The notes beneath the pieces are model-generated. The model ran no database searches, was not told the origin of the DNA, and was given only the letters and a program-made list of their open reading frames with translations. The translations under genes were made by a program, and so were the position numbers. DNA of 24,942 nt, taken from NCBI GenBank assembly GCA_025963345.1, contig JAOPUS010000007.1:1-24942 (forward strand). The letters run 5' to 3'. Below, in pieces: positions 1-7,639 of this stretch. The first letter of the stretch is position 1, and every line of letters begins with the position of its first letter. Source of the stretch: Blastococcus sp. Lineage in GTDB: Bacteria > Actinomycetota > Actinomycetes > Mycobacteriales > Geodermatophilaceae.

Positions 1-864
1 GGCCTCGCCCTGGCGGTGCACCGGCCCGACGTCGCCGCCGCGGCGCTGGATGCGGTGCCGGGACTGGCCTCAGTGCCTCCGGGCCGCGTGCTGGCCGCGG
101 ACATCGCACAGTTCGCCGGCGACTACCGGGCGGCCGCGGCCGGCTACCGGAAGGCCGCCCGGGAGGAGCCGCTCTGGGACACCACGGCCCGGCTGGCGGC
201 GCTGGCGGTCGCGACCGGCGCGTGCGACGAGGCCGACGCCCTGTACGCCGCGGCCGAGGACGACATCACCGCCAAGCAGATGCGCGCTTTTGCCTGGGTC
301 CGCGTGCAGCGCGCCGACCTCGCGCTGGCGCTGGGCGACCTCGACCGGGCCGGCCGGTTGCTCGCCGACGCCGGGCGCGCCTATCCGGACTGGTGGTACG
401 TCGCAGCCCACCGCGCCGCCCTGGACGCCGTGTCGGGCCGGCCGGAGCGGGCGGTGGCCGGGTACCGGAGCGTCCTGGCCGACGTCGACCGGCCGGAGTT
501 CCGGGAAGCCCTCGGCACCGTCCTGCAGGCCACCGGCGACACCGACGGCGCGGCCGCGTGCCACGCGGCGGCCCTGTCGGCCTACCTCGCCTCGGTCGCC
601 CGGGGCGAGGTCCACTACCTCCACCACCTGGCTGCCTTCCACGCCGACGTCCGCGCACACGCCGGGGCGGCTGTCGCCTGGGCGCGACAGGACGCGGAGC
701 TGCACCGCAGCGGCACGACGCTGTCACTGCTGGCCTGGTGCCTGCACCGGGCCGGCCGCCGCGACGAGGCGCTGGCCGTGGTCGAGGAGGCGTTCGCGCT
801 CGGCGCCGGAGATCCGCGGCTGCAGTCGCGGGCCCGCGAGATCCGAAAGGGTGGACAGACATGA
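1..864 (+). CDS. TPR-repeat protein, 5' end outside the window (partial)
   Basis: The frame is open from base 1, and the GTG at 16 is probably internal, so this is the 3' part (about 287 codons) of a longer gene. The protein is alanine-rich and made of paired amphipathic helices, with recurring G-x-Y/A-x-x-A-A-x-x-Y/A patterns typical of tetratricopeptide repeats, for example around residues 40-60, 105-125 and 240-265. No catalytic motif or membrane segment is visible in this part. TPR arrays mediate protein-protein contacts, so a scaffold role is likely, but the partner is unknown. Its stop codon overlaps the start of the patatin gene (ATGA, 861-864), which implies one transcript and translational coupling. 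The N-terminal portion may carry a further domain that cannot be seen here. Confidence 0.75.
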   Translation, partial: GLALAVHRPDVAAAALDAVPGLASVPPGRVLAADIAQFAGDYRAAAAGYRKAAREEPLWDTTARLAALAVATGACDEADALYAAAEDDITAKQMRAFAWVRVQRADLALALGDLDRAGRLLADAGRAYPDWWYVAAHRAALDAVSGRPERAVAGYRSVLADVDRPEFREALGTVLQATGDTDGAAACHAAALSAYLASVARGEVHYLHHLAAFHADVRAHAGAAVAWARQDAELHRSGTTLSLLAWCLHRAGRRDEALAVVEEAFALGAGDPRLQSRAREIRKGGQT

Positions 865-1853
865 CGATCACCGACACCGGCCGGCCGGCGGACCTCGTTC
901 TGGAGGGCGGTGGCGTCAAGGGCCTGGGCACCGCGGGCGCCGTCATGGGCCTGCTCGACGCCGGGTGGACCTTTCCTCGCGTCGCCGGAACCTCGGTGGG
1001 CGCCCTGGCCGCCGCCTTCGCCGCGGCGGGCGCCGACTCCGCCACCTTCGGCGACGTGCTCCGCCGCCTGGACCTCCGGCGGATCCCCGACCGTCGCGTC
1101 CCCCTGCCGCTGATCAGCGAAGGCGTCTCGCTGTTCGTGGGGCGCGGCGCCTACGCCGGGGACTGGATCCACCAATGGCTCACCCGCGAGCTCGAGGGGC
1201 TCGGCGTCCGCACCTTCGCCGACCTCCGCCGCGACGACCCGGGCGCCGACCCGGCACTGAGCACCCCCGACCACCGCTACAAGCTGGTCGTCATGGCCAC
1301 CGACGTCACCAACGGCCGGCTGCTGCGGCTGCCGTGGGACTACCCGCGGTTCGGCCTGGACCCCGACGAGCAGCTCGTCGCCGACGCCGTCCGGATGTCG
1401 CTGTCGATCCCGTTCTACTTCGAGCCCCGCACCCTGCGGAACCCGGTCACCGGCGACGAGGCGACGATCGTCGACGGCGGGGTGCTCTCCAACTTCGCCA
1501 TCGAGATCTTCGATCGCACCGACGGCCTCGAGCCGCGCTGGCCCACCTTCGGCGTCCGGCTGCTGCCCGACCTGCCGGCCGGACTCGGCGACCTCGTGCC
1601 GTTCTTCGGACTGCCGATGTTCCCGCCGGTCCGGCTGCTCGAGCAGGTGGTGGCCACCGCCCTGGTGGGGCGGGACCAGACGCACCTGGAACGGCCGGGC
1701 GTGCGGGAACGGACGATGGCGGTCGACACCCGGGGGACGTCGATCACCGAGTTCGGGATCGGCGCCGAGAAGCGCCGCGCGCTCATCGGCCGGGGCAGGC
1801 AGGCCGCCCGGGAGTTCCTCCGCAACCGGGAGCAGCAGCTCGTCGGTAGCTGA
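861..1853 (+). CDS. Patatin-like phospholipase
   Basis: This 330-residue protein carries the full patatin signature. The glycine-rich oxyanion motif GGGVKG is at residues 16-21, the nucleophile elbow GTSVG gives Ser45, and the DGG motif gives the catalytic Asp205. Patatins are Ser-Asp dyad lipid acyl hydrolases acting on membrane phospholipids or neutral lipids. No signal peptide or transmembrane helix is evident, so it should be cytosolic or membrane-peripheral. The ATG at 861 is chosen because it overlaps the upstream TPR stop (ATGA) and places the oxyanion motif about 15 residues from the N-terminus, as is usual. The coupled TPR protein may regulate or position the lipase; that is inference. 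The native substrate cannot be deduced. Confidence 0.9.
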   Translation: MTITDTGRPADLVLEGGGVKGLGTAGAVMGLLDAGWTFPRVAGTSVGALAAAFAAAGADSATFGDVLRRLDLRRIPDRRVPLPLISEGVSLFVGRGAYAGDWIHQWLTRELEGLGVRTFADLRRDDPGADPALSTPDHRYKLVVMATDVTNGRLLRLPWDYPRFGLDPDEQLVADAVRMSLSIPFYFEPRTLRNPVTGDEATIVDGGVLSNFAIEIFDRTDGLEPRWPTFGVRLLPDLPAGLGDLVPFFGLPMFPPVRLLEQVVATALVGRDQTHLERPGVRERTMAVDTRGTSITEFGIGAEKRRALIGRGRQAAREFLRNREQQLVGS

Positions 1854-1858
1854 GCGGG

Positions 1859-3385
1859 TCAGGCGTCGCGGCGCACCCAGGTGGGGGTGGAGACGTCGCG
1901 GCCGCGCAGCTCCACCTCGCCGTCGCGCACCCAGTGCGCGCGCTCGTCCGGATCGGCCGCGAGCACGGTCGCCTCGCTGGCCACCGCCCGGCCGGGGTGC
2001 TCCTTCGCCAGCTCGGTGAGCCGGGCCGCCTCGTTCACCGGGTCGCCGATCACCGTGTACTCCAGCCGGCTGGCCGCGCCCACCTGCCCGGCCCACACCC
2101 GCCCGCAGGCGATGCCCACCCCGACGTCCACCTCGCCGGCGGCACGGACGGCGTCGCCGATGCGGCGGGCCGCCCGGAGTGCGGCGCCGGCCGCGTCCGC
2201 GTGATCGGTCGGTGCGCCGAAGACGCAGAGCGCGGCGTCGCCCTCGAACTTGTTGACCAGACCGCCCTCCTCCTCGATCGTCTCGACGACGACCTGGAAG
2301 AAGCGGTTGAGCAGGCCCACCATCTCCTCCGGGCCGGTCCGCCGGACCAGCGACGTCGAGCCGGCGATGTCGACGAACAGCGCGGCGACGGTGCGCTCCT
2401 CCCCGCCCAGGGAGACCCCGGTGGCGAGGGCCCGGTCGGCGACCGTCGTCCCCACGTGGCGGCCGAACAGGTCGCGCAACCGCTCCCGTTCGGCGAGCCC
2501 GGCCGCCATGGTGTTGACCCCCTCCTGGAGGAGCCCGATCTCCCCGGCGTCGTCGACGACGACGCTGACCTCGTAGTCGCCGCGCCCGACCCGGCCGACG
2601 GCCTGCCGGAGGTCGCGCAGCGGCTGCCCGACGGCGCGGGCGATGAGCAGCGTGGCCAGACCGCCGACCAGCAGGGCGACGACGACGAGGAAGACGACCG
2701 TGGTCTCCCCCGGCCCGCCAGGATTGCTCGGGTCCAGGAACAGCAGGACGACGCCGAGCATCGGCACCGCGCTGGTGAGACCCCAGGTGAGCAGCAGACG
2801 CGGCCGGACGCCGAGCGTGAGCGCACCCGCGGGCGGGTGGGCGGCCAGGGCGATCGCCGTGACGGTGCGTGCGGCACGGGCGACCAGAAGATAGGTGACC
2901 CCGGCGGTCGCGATGCCGCCGAGCAGCGTGGCGATCCCGGTCCGCAGTCCCACCCGCGCATCGGGGAAGGCGACGGCGGAGACGATCCCGATGAGGACGG
3001 CGCCGACCAGCCAGACGATGCCGGCGATCAGGGCGGTGTCCACCGGGAGCCGGAGCGCGTAGGCGGCTTCGGCGCTGGTGGGTTCGCGGCCGGCCATCAG
3101 CCACCGGTTGGTGACCCGCTGGCGGCGCAATCCGACGAGCGTGGCCGTGGGCAGCGCCGCCACGAGGTAGCCGGCGGCGGCGAGGAGGACGGCCGTGCGG
3201 CCCTCGTCACCGCCGCCGCCGGAGACGCCGACGAGGAGCATCGTGACGGTCGCGACCCCGACGAGGTTTGCGACGAGGACCAGCAGCACGATCGCCGGGA
3301 CCGCGCCGCGTCCGCTCGGCGCCCAGGAGGCCCAGGTGCCGTCGCGGCGGACCGTCTCCGGTCCGGTCGTCCCGTCGGCGGTCAT
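1859..3385 (-). CDS. Membrane-bound adenylate cyclase, 6TM-HAMP-class III catalytic domain
   Basis: The 508-residue protein has about six hydrophobic segments (roughly 29-55, 64-86, 113-140, 149-171, 196-216, 229-250), a HAMP linker (about 250-302) and a C-terminal class III nucleotidyl cyclase domain (about 330-500). The catalytic set is complete: metal-binding Asp339 (FVDIAGST) and Asp383 (FEGDA), base-selecting Lys379 and Asp448, and transition-state Asn451 and Arg455. The Lys/Asp pair predicts ATP, hence cAMP, rather than GTP. The layout matches the mycobacterial Rv1318c/Rv1319c/Rv1320c/Rv3645 group. It ends 5 bp from the patatin gene, tail to tail, and starts divergently from the IclR gene at 3546. 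No clear Shine-Dalgarno precedes the ATG. The signal it senses is unknown. Confidence 0.92.
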   Translation of the reverse strand: MTADGTTGPETVRRDGTWASWAPSGRGAVPAIVLLVLVANLVGVATVTMLLVGVSGGGGDEGRTAVLLAAAGYLVAALPTATLVGLRRQRVTNRWLMAGREPTSAEAAYALRLPVDTALIAGIVWLVGAVLIGIVSAVAFPDARVGLRTGIATLLGGIATAGVTYLLVARAARTVTAIALAAHPPAGALTLGVRPRLLLTWGLTSAVPMLGVVLLFLDPSNPGGPGETTVVFLVVVALLVGGLATLLIARAVGQPLRDLRQAVGRVGRGDYEVSVVVDDAGEIGLLQEGVNTMAAGLAERERLRDLFGRHVGTTVADRALATGVSLGGEERTVAALFVDIAGSTSLVRRTGPEEMVGLLNRFFQVVVETIEEEGGLVNKFEGDAALCVFGAPTDHADAAGAALRAARRIGDAVRAAGEVDVGVGIACGRVWAGQVGAASRLEYTVIGDPVNEAARLTELAKEHPGRAVASEATVLAADPDERAHWVRDGEVELRGRDVSTPTWVRRDA

Positions 3386-3508
3386 GCCCGGCGCAACGAC
3401 GGACGAGGCCGGCCGGACACGGCCGGGCTCGCCATCGGAATCACTGCGTCATGATCGCCGAGCGGCGGCACCGGCGCCCGCCCGGCGGGCAGGTGTCGCC
3501 CGGATGAG

Positions 3509-3524
3509 TGTTCGCAGAGCGCAC
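3509..3524 (+). promoter_or_regulatory. Candidate IclR/PcaR-type operator upstream of the IclR gene
   Basis: The sequence contains GTTCG-cagag-CGCAC (3510-3524), preceded by T. As I recall it, the Pseudomonas PcaR site is GTTCG-N5-CGCAC, so both half-sites and the spacing agree. It overlaps the position expected for the -35 element (about 3511-3516) of the leaderless promoter at 3534, a geometry suited to autorepression. Binding by the adjacent regulator is inference. Confidence 0.5.
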
Positions 3525-3533
3525 GACACGGGC

Positions 3534-3539
3534 TAGGGT
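3534..3539 (+). promoter_or_regulatory. -10 element of a probable leaderless IclR transcript
   Basis: TAGGGT fits the actinobacterial TANNNT -10 pattern. It ends 6 bases before the ATG at 3546, so transcription would begin at or next to the start codon. No Shine-Dalgarno lies in between. Confidence 0.55.
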
Positions 3540-3545
3540 GGCCTC

Positions 3546-4328
3546 ATGGCGGACGAGCCGGCTCGCACCGACACCCTCCAGTCGCTGGAGCGCGGCCTCG
3601 GCGTCCTGCAGGTCTTCTCCAAGGATCACGCGCGGCTCACCCTGAGCGACGTCGCGCGCCTGGCCGGGATCACCCGTGCCACTGCCCGGCGCATCCTGCT
3701 CACGCTCGAGCACCTGGGCTACGTGCGAGCCGATGGGCGACTGTTCTCCCTCACCCCGCGGGTGCTGTCCCTCGGGTTCGGGTACCTGTCCTCGCTGAAC
3801 CTCTGGGAGATCGCCCAGCCGTTCATGGAGCGACTGGTCGAGGAGACCCACGAGTCGTGCTCGGCCGCGACGCTGGACCTGCCCGACATTGTCTACGTCG
3901 CCCGCGTGCCCACCCGCCGGATCATGACCATCGCGCTGGGCATCGGCTCACGCCTGCCGGTGCACTCGACCTCGATGGGCCGGGTGCTGCTCGCCGACCT
4001 CCCGGACGCGGAGCTCGACGCCTTCCTCGCGACGGGGCCGTTCGAGCCCTGCACGGAGCGCACCACCACCGACCCGGAGGAGCTGCGGACGGCGGTCCGG
4101 CGGGTGCGCGAGCAGGGCTGGTCGATGGTCGACCAGGAGCTGGAGATGGGCCTTCGCTCGATCTCGGCCCCGATCCGCGGTGCCGACGGCCGGACGATCG
4201 CGGCGCTCAACCTTGCCGCCGCAGCACCTCGGGTCGGGCTGGACGAGCTGCGCGGGCAGTTCCTCCCGGCCCTGCTGACGACGGCGGAGCAGATCTCGAC
4301 CGCCTTCACGCACAGCGGCAAGCGGTAG
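3546..4328 (+). CDS. IclR-family regulator, PcaR/PobR-like
   Basis: The 260-residue protein has an N-terminal winged helix-turn-helix (about residues 12-75, with LSDVARLAGITRATARRIL as the recognition segment) and a C-terminal IclR effector domain (about 85-255). The stretch with YVARVP, RRIM and GSRLPVHSTSMGRVLLA resembles the PcaR/PcaU/PobR branch, whose members sense aromatic acids or ring-cleavage products; the effector here is not known. The ATG at 3546 is supported by the leaderless -10 TAGGGT. The gene is convergent with the flavin reductase (1 bp apart) that ends the ABC operon. A matching operator motif sits in that operon's promoter region, so it is the best candidate regulator of the operon and of the hydrolase at 9159. 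It is divergent from the cyclase gene. Confidence 0.92.
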   Translation: MADEPARTDTLQSLERGLGVLQVFSKDHARLTLSDVARLAGITRATARRILLTLEHLGYVRADGRLFSLTPRVLSLGFGYLSSLNLWEIAQPFMERLVEETHESCSAATLDLPDIVYVARVPTRRIMTIALGIGSRLPVHSTSMGRVLLADLPDAELDAFLATGPFEPCTERTTTDPEELRTAVRRVREQGWSMVDQELEMGLRSISAPIRGADGRTIAALNLAAAAPRVGLDELRGQFLPALLTTAEQISTAFTHSGKR

Positions 4329-4329
4329 T

Positions 4330-4845
4330 TCAGGAGGCGGGCAGGCTCGCCAGGATGCCGAACGAGCGACCGCGGTAGAGCAGCGGCTCGACGTCGGAGG
4401 CCTCCGCATGGACGACGTGGCCGATCGCGATCAGGTGGTCGCCACCGGGCAGCAGGTCCTCCAGCCGGCACATGACCCAGCTCGCCGCACCCGCCAGGCG
4501 GGGCACGCCGTACTCCAGCGTCCAGGACACCCCGTCGAACGGGTCCGACCCCGCGCGGGCGAACGTCCTCGCCAGATCCTGCTGACCGCTGGCGAGCACG
4601 TTGATCGCGTACGCCCCTGCGTCCCGCAGCAGGGCGAGCAGCTCGGACTTGGCGTCGACCGCGGTGAGCACCAGCGGGGGCGACATCGAGAGGGTGCTGA
4701 AGGTGCTCACCGTCGTCCCGTGCGGTCGCCCGTCCAGGAAGCTGGTCACCACCGCGACCGGGGTGCACACCGAGCCCAGTGCGTCGCGGAAGGCGGACGG
4801 GGCGATGCTCCCCCGCCCCTCGAACCCCGCGGACGCAGGGTTCAC
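4330..4845 (-). CDS. Flavin reductase domain protein (FMN-binding split barrel)
   Basis: This is a 171-residue protein of usual length for HpaC-like flavin reductases. Seen are the N-terminal CTPVAVVTS and GTTVSTFSTLSMSPP flavin-binding stretches, the NVLASGQ segment and the C-terminal GDH motif (GGDHLIAIGHV) typical of the family. Such enzymes use NAD(P)H to reduce FMN or FAD and hand it to a separate monooxygenase. The GTG at 4845 is chosen because it overlaps the ABC ATPase stop (GTGA, 4842-4845), giving translational coupling; longer starts would run deep inside the ATPase gene. No partner monooxygenase is visible in the window. It is convergent with the IclR gene. The function is secure at family level, but the partner is unknown. 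Confidence 0.88.
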   Translation of the reverse strand: MNPASAGFEGRGSIAPSAFRDALGSVCTPVAVVTSFLDGRPHGTTVSTFSTLSMSPPLVLTAVDAKSELLALLRDAGAYAINVLASGQQDLARTFARAGSDPFDGVSWTLEYGVPRLAGAASWVMCRLEDLLPGGDHLIAIGHVVHAEASDVEPLLYRGRSFGILASLPAS

Positions 4846-6407
4846 GACCGGCCCCCGGGAGCTCCGTCCGGAACCGGGTGCCCGTGCCCGGGACCGGGGT
4901 CGCGCGGCGGGACGCCGGTGTTCATCACCTCGAGGATGGTGTGGGCGTCGAGGTCCCGGCCGCTCAGACGGGCACAGACCCGGCCGTTGAAGAAGACCAC
5001 GACCTCGTCGCAGACCGCCGCGAGCTCGCGCGGGTCCGAGGAGGACACCAGCTGCACCGCACCGCGGTCGGCGAGCTCCCGCAGCAGGTTGTAGATCTCG
5101 GCCTTGGCGCCGACGTCGATGCCGCGGGTGGGGTCGTCGAGCAGCAGCACCGACGGCGCGGCCTCCAGCCACTTGGCGAAGACCACCTTCTGCTGGTTGC
5201 CGCCCGACAGCATGCCGACCTCCTGGTCGACCGACGGCGTCTTGATGCCCAGCCGCTTCACGTGCTCGGCCGCCCGTTCCCGGATGCGGCCGGCCCGGAG
5301 GAACATCCCGTCCCGGCGCAGCGCCACGGAGCTGACCTGGCCGACGTTGTCCCAGATGGGCTTGTCGAGCATGACCCCGTAGCGCTTGCGGTCACCGGAG
5401 ACGATGGCGACGCCCTGGCTGATGGCGCCGCGCAGGTTGTTCTTCAGCGGCTCGCCGCCGGGCAGCACGATCCGGCCGCGGTCCGGGCGCAGGACCCCGG
5501 AGGCGACGCTCAGGACGGCCCGGTGGCCGGCTCCGGCCACGCCGGCGAGCCCGACGATCCGGCCGCACGGGACCGTCAGGTCGACGTCCTCGAGCTCGCC
5601 CCCGACGGTGACGTTCTCCAGCCGCAGGGCCGGCGTCGAGGGATCGAAGGACATGTCGCCCTGGTGCGAGCGCTCCTCGACGATGGCGGCGACCTTGTCG
5701 CCCAGCATGTGCTGGACGATCCGGTCGACGGTCAGGCTGCGTGCGGGCACCGAGGGGACGGCCACCCGCCCGTCGCGCATGATCGTCACCTCGTCGCAGA
5801 CGGCCAGGACGTCCTCGAGGTGGTGCGTGACGTAGACGACGGCGACCTCGCGCTTGCGCAGTGTCCGCAGGACGTCGTGCAGCCGCTCGGTCTCCCGGGC
5901 GTGCAGCGCCGACGTCGGCTCGTCGAGGATGAGCACCTGCGGGTTCGTGATGAGTGCGCGGGCGATCTCGAGCAGCTGCCGCTGGTCCAGCGGCAGCTGC
6001 TCGACCGGCTGCTCGAGCCCGACGTCCAGTCCGAGTTCGTCGAGCACCGGCCGGGCCAGTTCGGCCATCCGGCGGCGGTCCACCAGCCCGGCGCGCAGCG
6101 GTTCGCGCATCGGGAACAGGTTGGACAGCACGTCCAGGTCGGGGAACAGGCTGAGTTCCTGGGAGACCACCGCGATGCCGTTGTCCACGGCGTCCGCGGT
6201 GTTGGTGATCCTGAGCTCGCGCCCGCCGAGGCGCAGGACACCCGCATCGGGTGTGACGGCTCCGACGAGCACCTTGACCAGGGTCGACTTGCCCGCCCCG
6301 TTCTCACCCAGGAGCGCATGCACGCTCCCGGGAAGGACGGTCAGATCGACTCCGGCCAGGGCGACGACGCCGCCATAGGCCTTACGGATGCCCTGCGCCT
6401 CTAGCAT
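4842..6407 (-). CDS. Sugar-type ABC importer ATPase with two nucleotide-binding domains (RbsA/MglA-like)
   Basis: The 521-residue protein has two fused ATPase domains. Domain 1 has Walker A GENGAGKST (34-42), Q-loop Gln83, a degenerate signature (PLDQRQ, about 139-144), Walker B LILDEPTSAL with Glu163 and switch His195/196. Domain 2 has a degenerate Walker A (GVAGAGHRA, about 289-297), a canonical LSGGNQQ signature at 400 and LLLDDPTRGIDVGAK, where Asp425 replaces the usual catalytic Glu. This asymmetry is normal for the RbsA family, so only one site should be fully active. It powers import with the permease (7640-8707) and binding protein (6412-7521). The start is 4 bp after the binding-protein stop, and its end overlaps the flavin reductase start. 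The substrate is not inferable from the ATPase. Confidence 0.95.
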   Translation of the reverse strand: MLEAQGIRKAYGGVVALAGVDLTVLPGSVHALLGENGAGKSTLVKVLVGAVTPDAGVLRLGGRELRITNTADAVDNGIAVVSQELSLFPDLDVLSNLFPMREPLRAGLVDRRRMAELARPVLDELGLDVGLEQPVEQLPLDQRQLLEIARALITNPQVLILDEPTSALHARETERLHDVLRTLRKREVAVVYVTHHLEDVLAVCDEVTIMRDGRVAVPSVPARSLTVDRIVQHMLGDKVAAIVEERSHQGDMSFDPSTPALRLENVTVGGELEDVDLTVPCGRIVGLAGVAGAGHRAVLSVASGVLRPDRGRIVLPGGEPLKNNLRGAISQGVAIVSGDRKRYGVMLDKPIWDNVGQVSSVALRRDGMFLRAGRIRERAAEHVKRLGIKTPSVDQEVGMLSGGNQQKVVFAKWLEAAPSVLLLDDPTRGIDVGAKAEIYNLLRELADRGAVQLVSSSDPRELAAVCDEVVVFFNGRVCARLSGRDLDAHTILEVMNTGVPPRDPGPGHGHPVPDGAPGGRS

Positions 6408-6411
6408 CGCG

Positions 6412-7521
6412 TCAGTTCGCCTCTGCCAGGTCCTTGAGCGGCGGGTTGGCGATCTGCTCGTCGATCTTGTCCTTGTACCACTGGAGCTTGGCGTCGCTGG
6501 ACTTCTGGCGAGCGATGATCTCGTCGACGTTGTCCTTGGTGACGAGCTCGGCAGTGCTCACCCACCAGCCCTTGAAGAGGTCTGTCTCGCCGAGCGCGTT
6601 CTCGATCAGCAGCCGGGTGGCCAGGTAGCCCTTGAGGAAGTGCTCGGGGTCGGCACACGCGAAGTTCGTGCCGTCCTTCACCGCCTGCAGACCGGTCTCG
6701 TTCAGGTCGAAGGCACCGGTCAGGTACTTGTTGCCACTGTCCCGGTTGATCTTCGCGAGGGATGCGTTGGCGGCGTCACCGGAGTCCATGAACACCGAGG
6801 CGTCGGAGTTGGCCGACACCAGGTTGCTCCAGGCACTGAAGTTGCCCGTCGGGTCCGGCGCGCTGGCCACCGGGCCCACGACCTCGAAGCCCGGCAACTT
6901 CTCCTGGAACGCCTGCGCCATGCCCTTCGCCCGGTTGTCGAGCGTCGGGACACCGGGGATCGGGCTGGCCACGACGGCCTTGCCGGTCGTGGTGCCGGCC
7001 GCCTGCAGCTGGGCGATCGCGTCGCCCGCCAACAGCGCGCCGGCCGCGATGTTGTCGTTGCCGATGTAGGCCTCGACCTTGGAACCCGGCAGCGGCGGCG
7101 TGTCCACGGCGAGCACCGGGACGCCCGCATCCACGGCCCGCGCCTCGGGGCGGGTCAGGAGGTCGGGGGTCAGCGTCTCGATCGCGATGCCGTCGGTGGC
7201 CGTGCGCATCGCGTCCTCGAACAGCTTGACCTGGGCGGGACCGTCGAGCTTGGTCGGGGCGAGCACCTGGACGTCGACGCCGAGCTCGTCGCCGGCCGCC
7301 GTCGCGCCGGCCATCATCTCCTGGGCGAAGTTCTGGCTGCCGTCGGCGGCGATGAAGGCGATCTTGAGGTCGGCCGCGTTCTTCCCGCCACCACCACCGC
7401 CCCCGTCGTCGCTGTTGCTGCCGCAGGCAGCGACGAGCACGACCATGGCGCCGGCGACCAGCACGCGGGATCCGCGCGCCACGCCACGGGAGCGCACGGT
7501 CATCGATGAACGTGTACGCAC
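6412..7521 (-). CDS. ABC importer substrate-binding lipoprotein (RbsB-like, Peripla_BP_4)
   Basis: This is a 369-residue secreted lipoprotein. A basic N-terminus and hydrophobic stretch lead to the lipobox LVAAC (Cys33), followed by a Gly/Asp-rich linker and a type I periplasmic-binding fold (about 50-345). Segments such as KIAFIAADGSQNFAQEM, GIAIETLTPD and YIGNDNIAAG match sugar-type binding proteins of the RbsB/YtfQ class. The GTG at 7521 is preferred because AGGAGG (7528-7533) lies 6 bases upstream; the next ATG (codon 7) is less well placed. In this family the ligands range from pentoses to autoinducers and aromatic or polyol compounds, so the substrate stays open. It is the third gene of the operon if the upstream ORF at 8704 is counted. 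Confidence 0.93.
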   Translation of the reverse strand: MRTRSSMTVRSRGVARGSRVLVAGAMVVLVAACGSNSDDGGGGGGGKNAADLKIAFIAADGSQNFAQEMMAGATAAGDELGVDVQVLAPTKLDGPAQVKLFEDAMRTATDGIAIETLTPDLLTRPEARAVDAGVPVLAVDTPPLPGSKVEAYIGNDNIAAGALLAGDAIAQLQAAGTTTGKAVVASPIPGVPTLDNRAKGMAQAFQEKLPGFEVVGPVASAPDPTGNFSAWSNLVSANSDASVFMDSGDAANASLAKINRDSGNKYLTGAFDLNETGLQAVKDGTNFACADPEHFLKGYLATRLLIENALGETDLFKGWWVSTAELVTKDNVDEIIARQKSSDAKLQWYKDKIDEQIANPPLKDLAEAN

Positions 7522-7599
7522 GATGTTCCTCCTGGATCGATGGACAGGGTGTGAACGCCCTAGACGACATGCACCTGCGCCCGCCTAGGCGACTGGGAG

Positions 7600-7622
7600 G
7601 GCCCCGCTGACTGACCGGGGCT
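7600..7622 (-). terminator. Intercistronic stem-loop between permease and binding-protein genes
   Basis: GCCCCG (7601-7606) pairs with CGGGGC (7616-7621) around a 9-base loop, with a G-U pair extending the stem. It lies in the 118-bp gap between permease and binding-protein genes on the minus strand and lacks a U-tract. It may be an attenuator or an mRNA-stabilising or processing element that sets different levels of the two proteins. Confidence 0.35.
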
Positions 7623-7639
7623 CCTGGGGGCCGACTGCG

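Noticed and set aside
615..3104. 829-codon minus-strand open frame, and similar long frames at 1934-3454 (+), 4779-6404 (+) and 20276-22267 (+)
   Set aside because: They lie opposite or across clear family genes, have Arg/Pro/Gly-rich low-complexity translations and no motifs. They are shadows caused by high GC.
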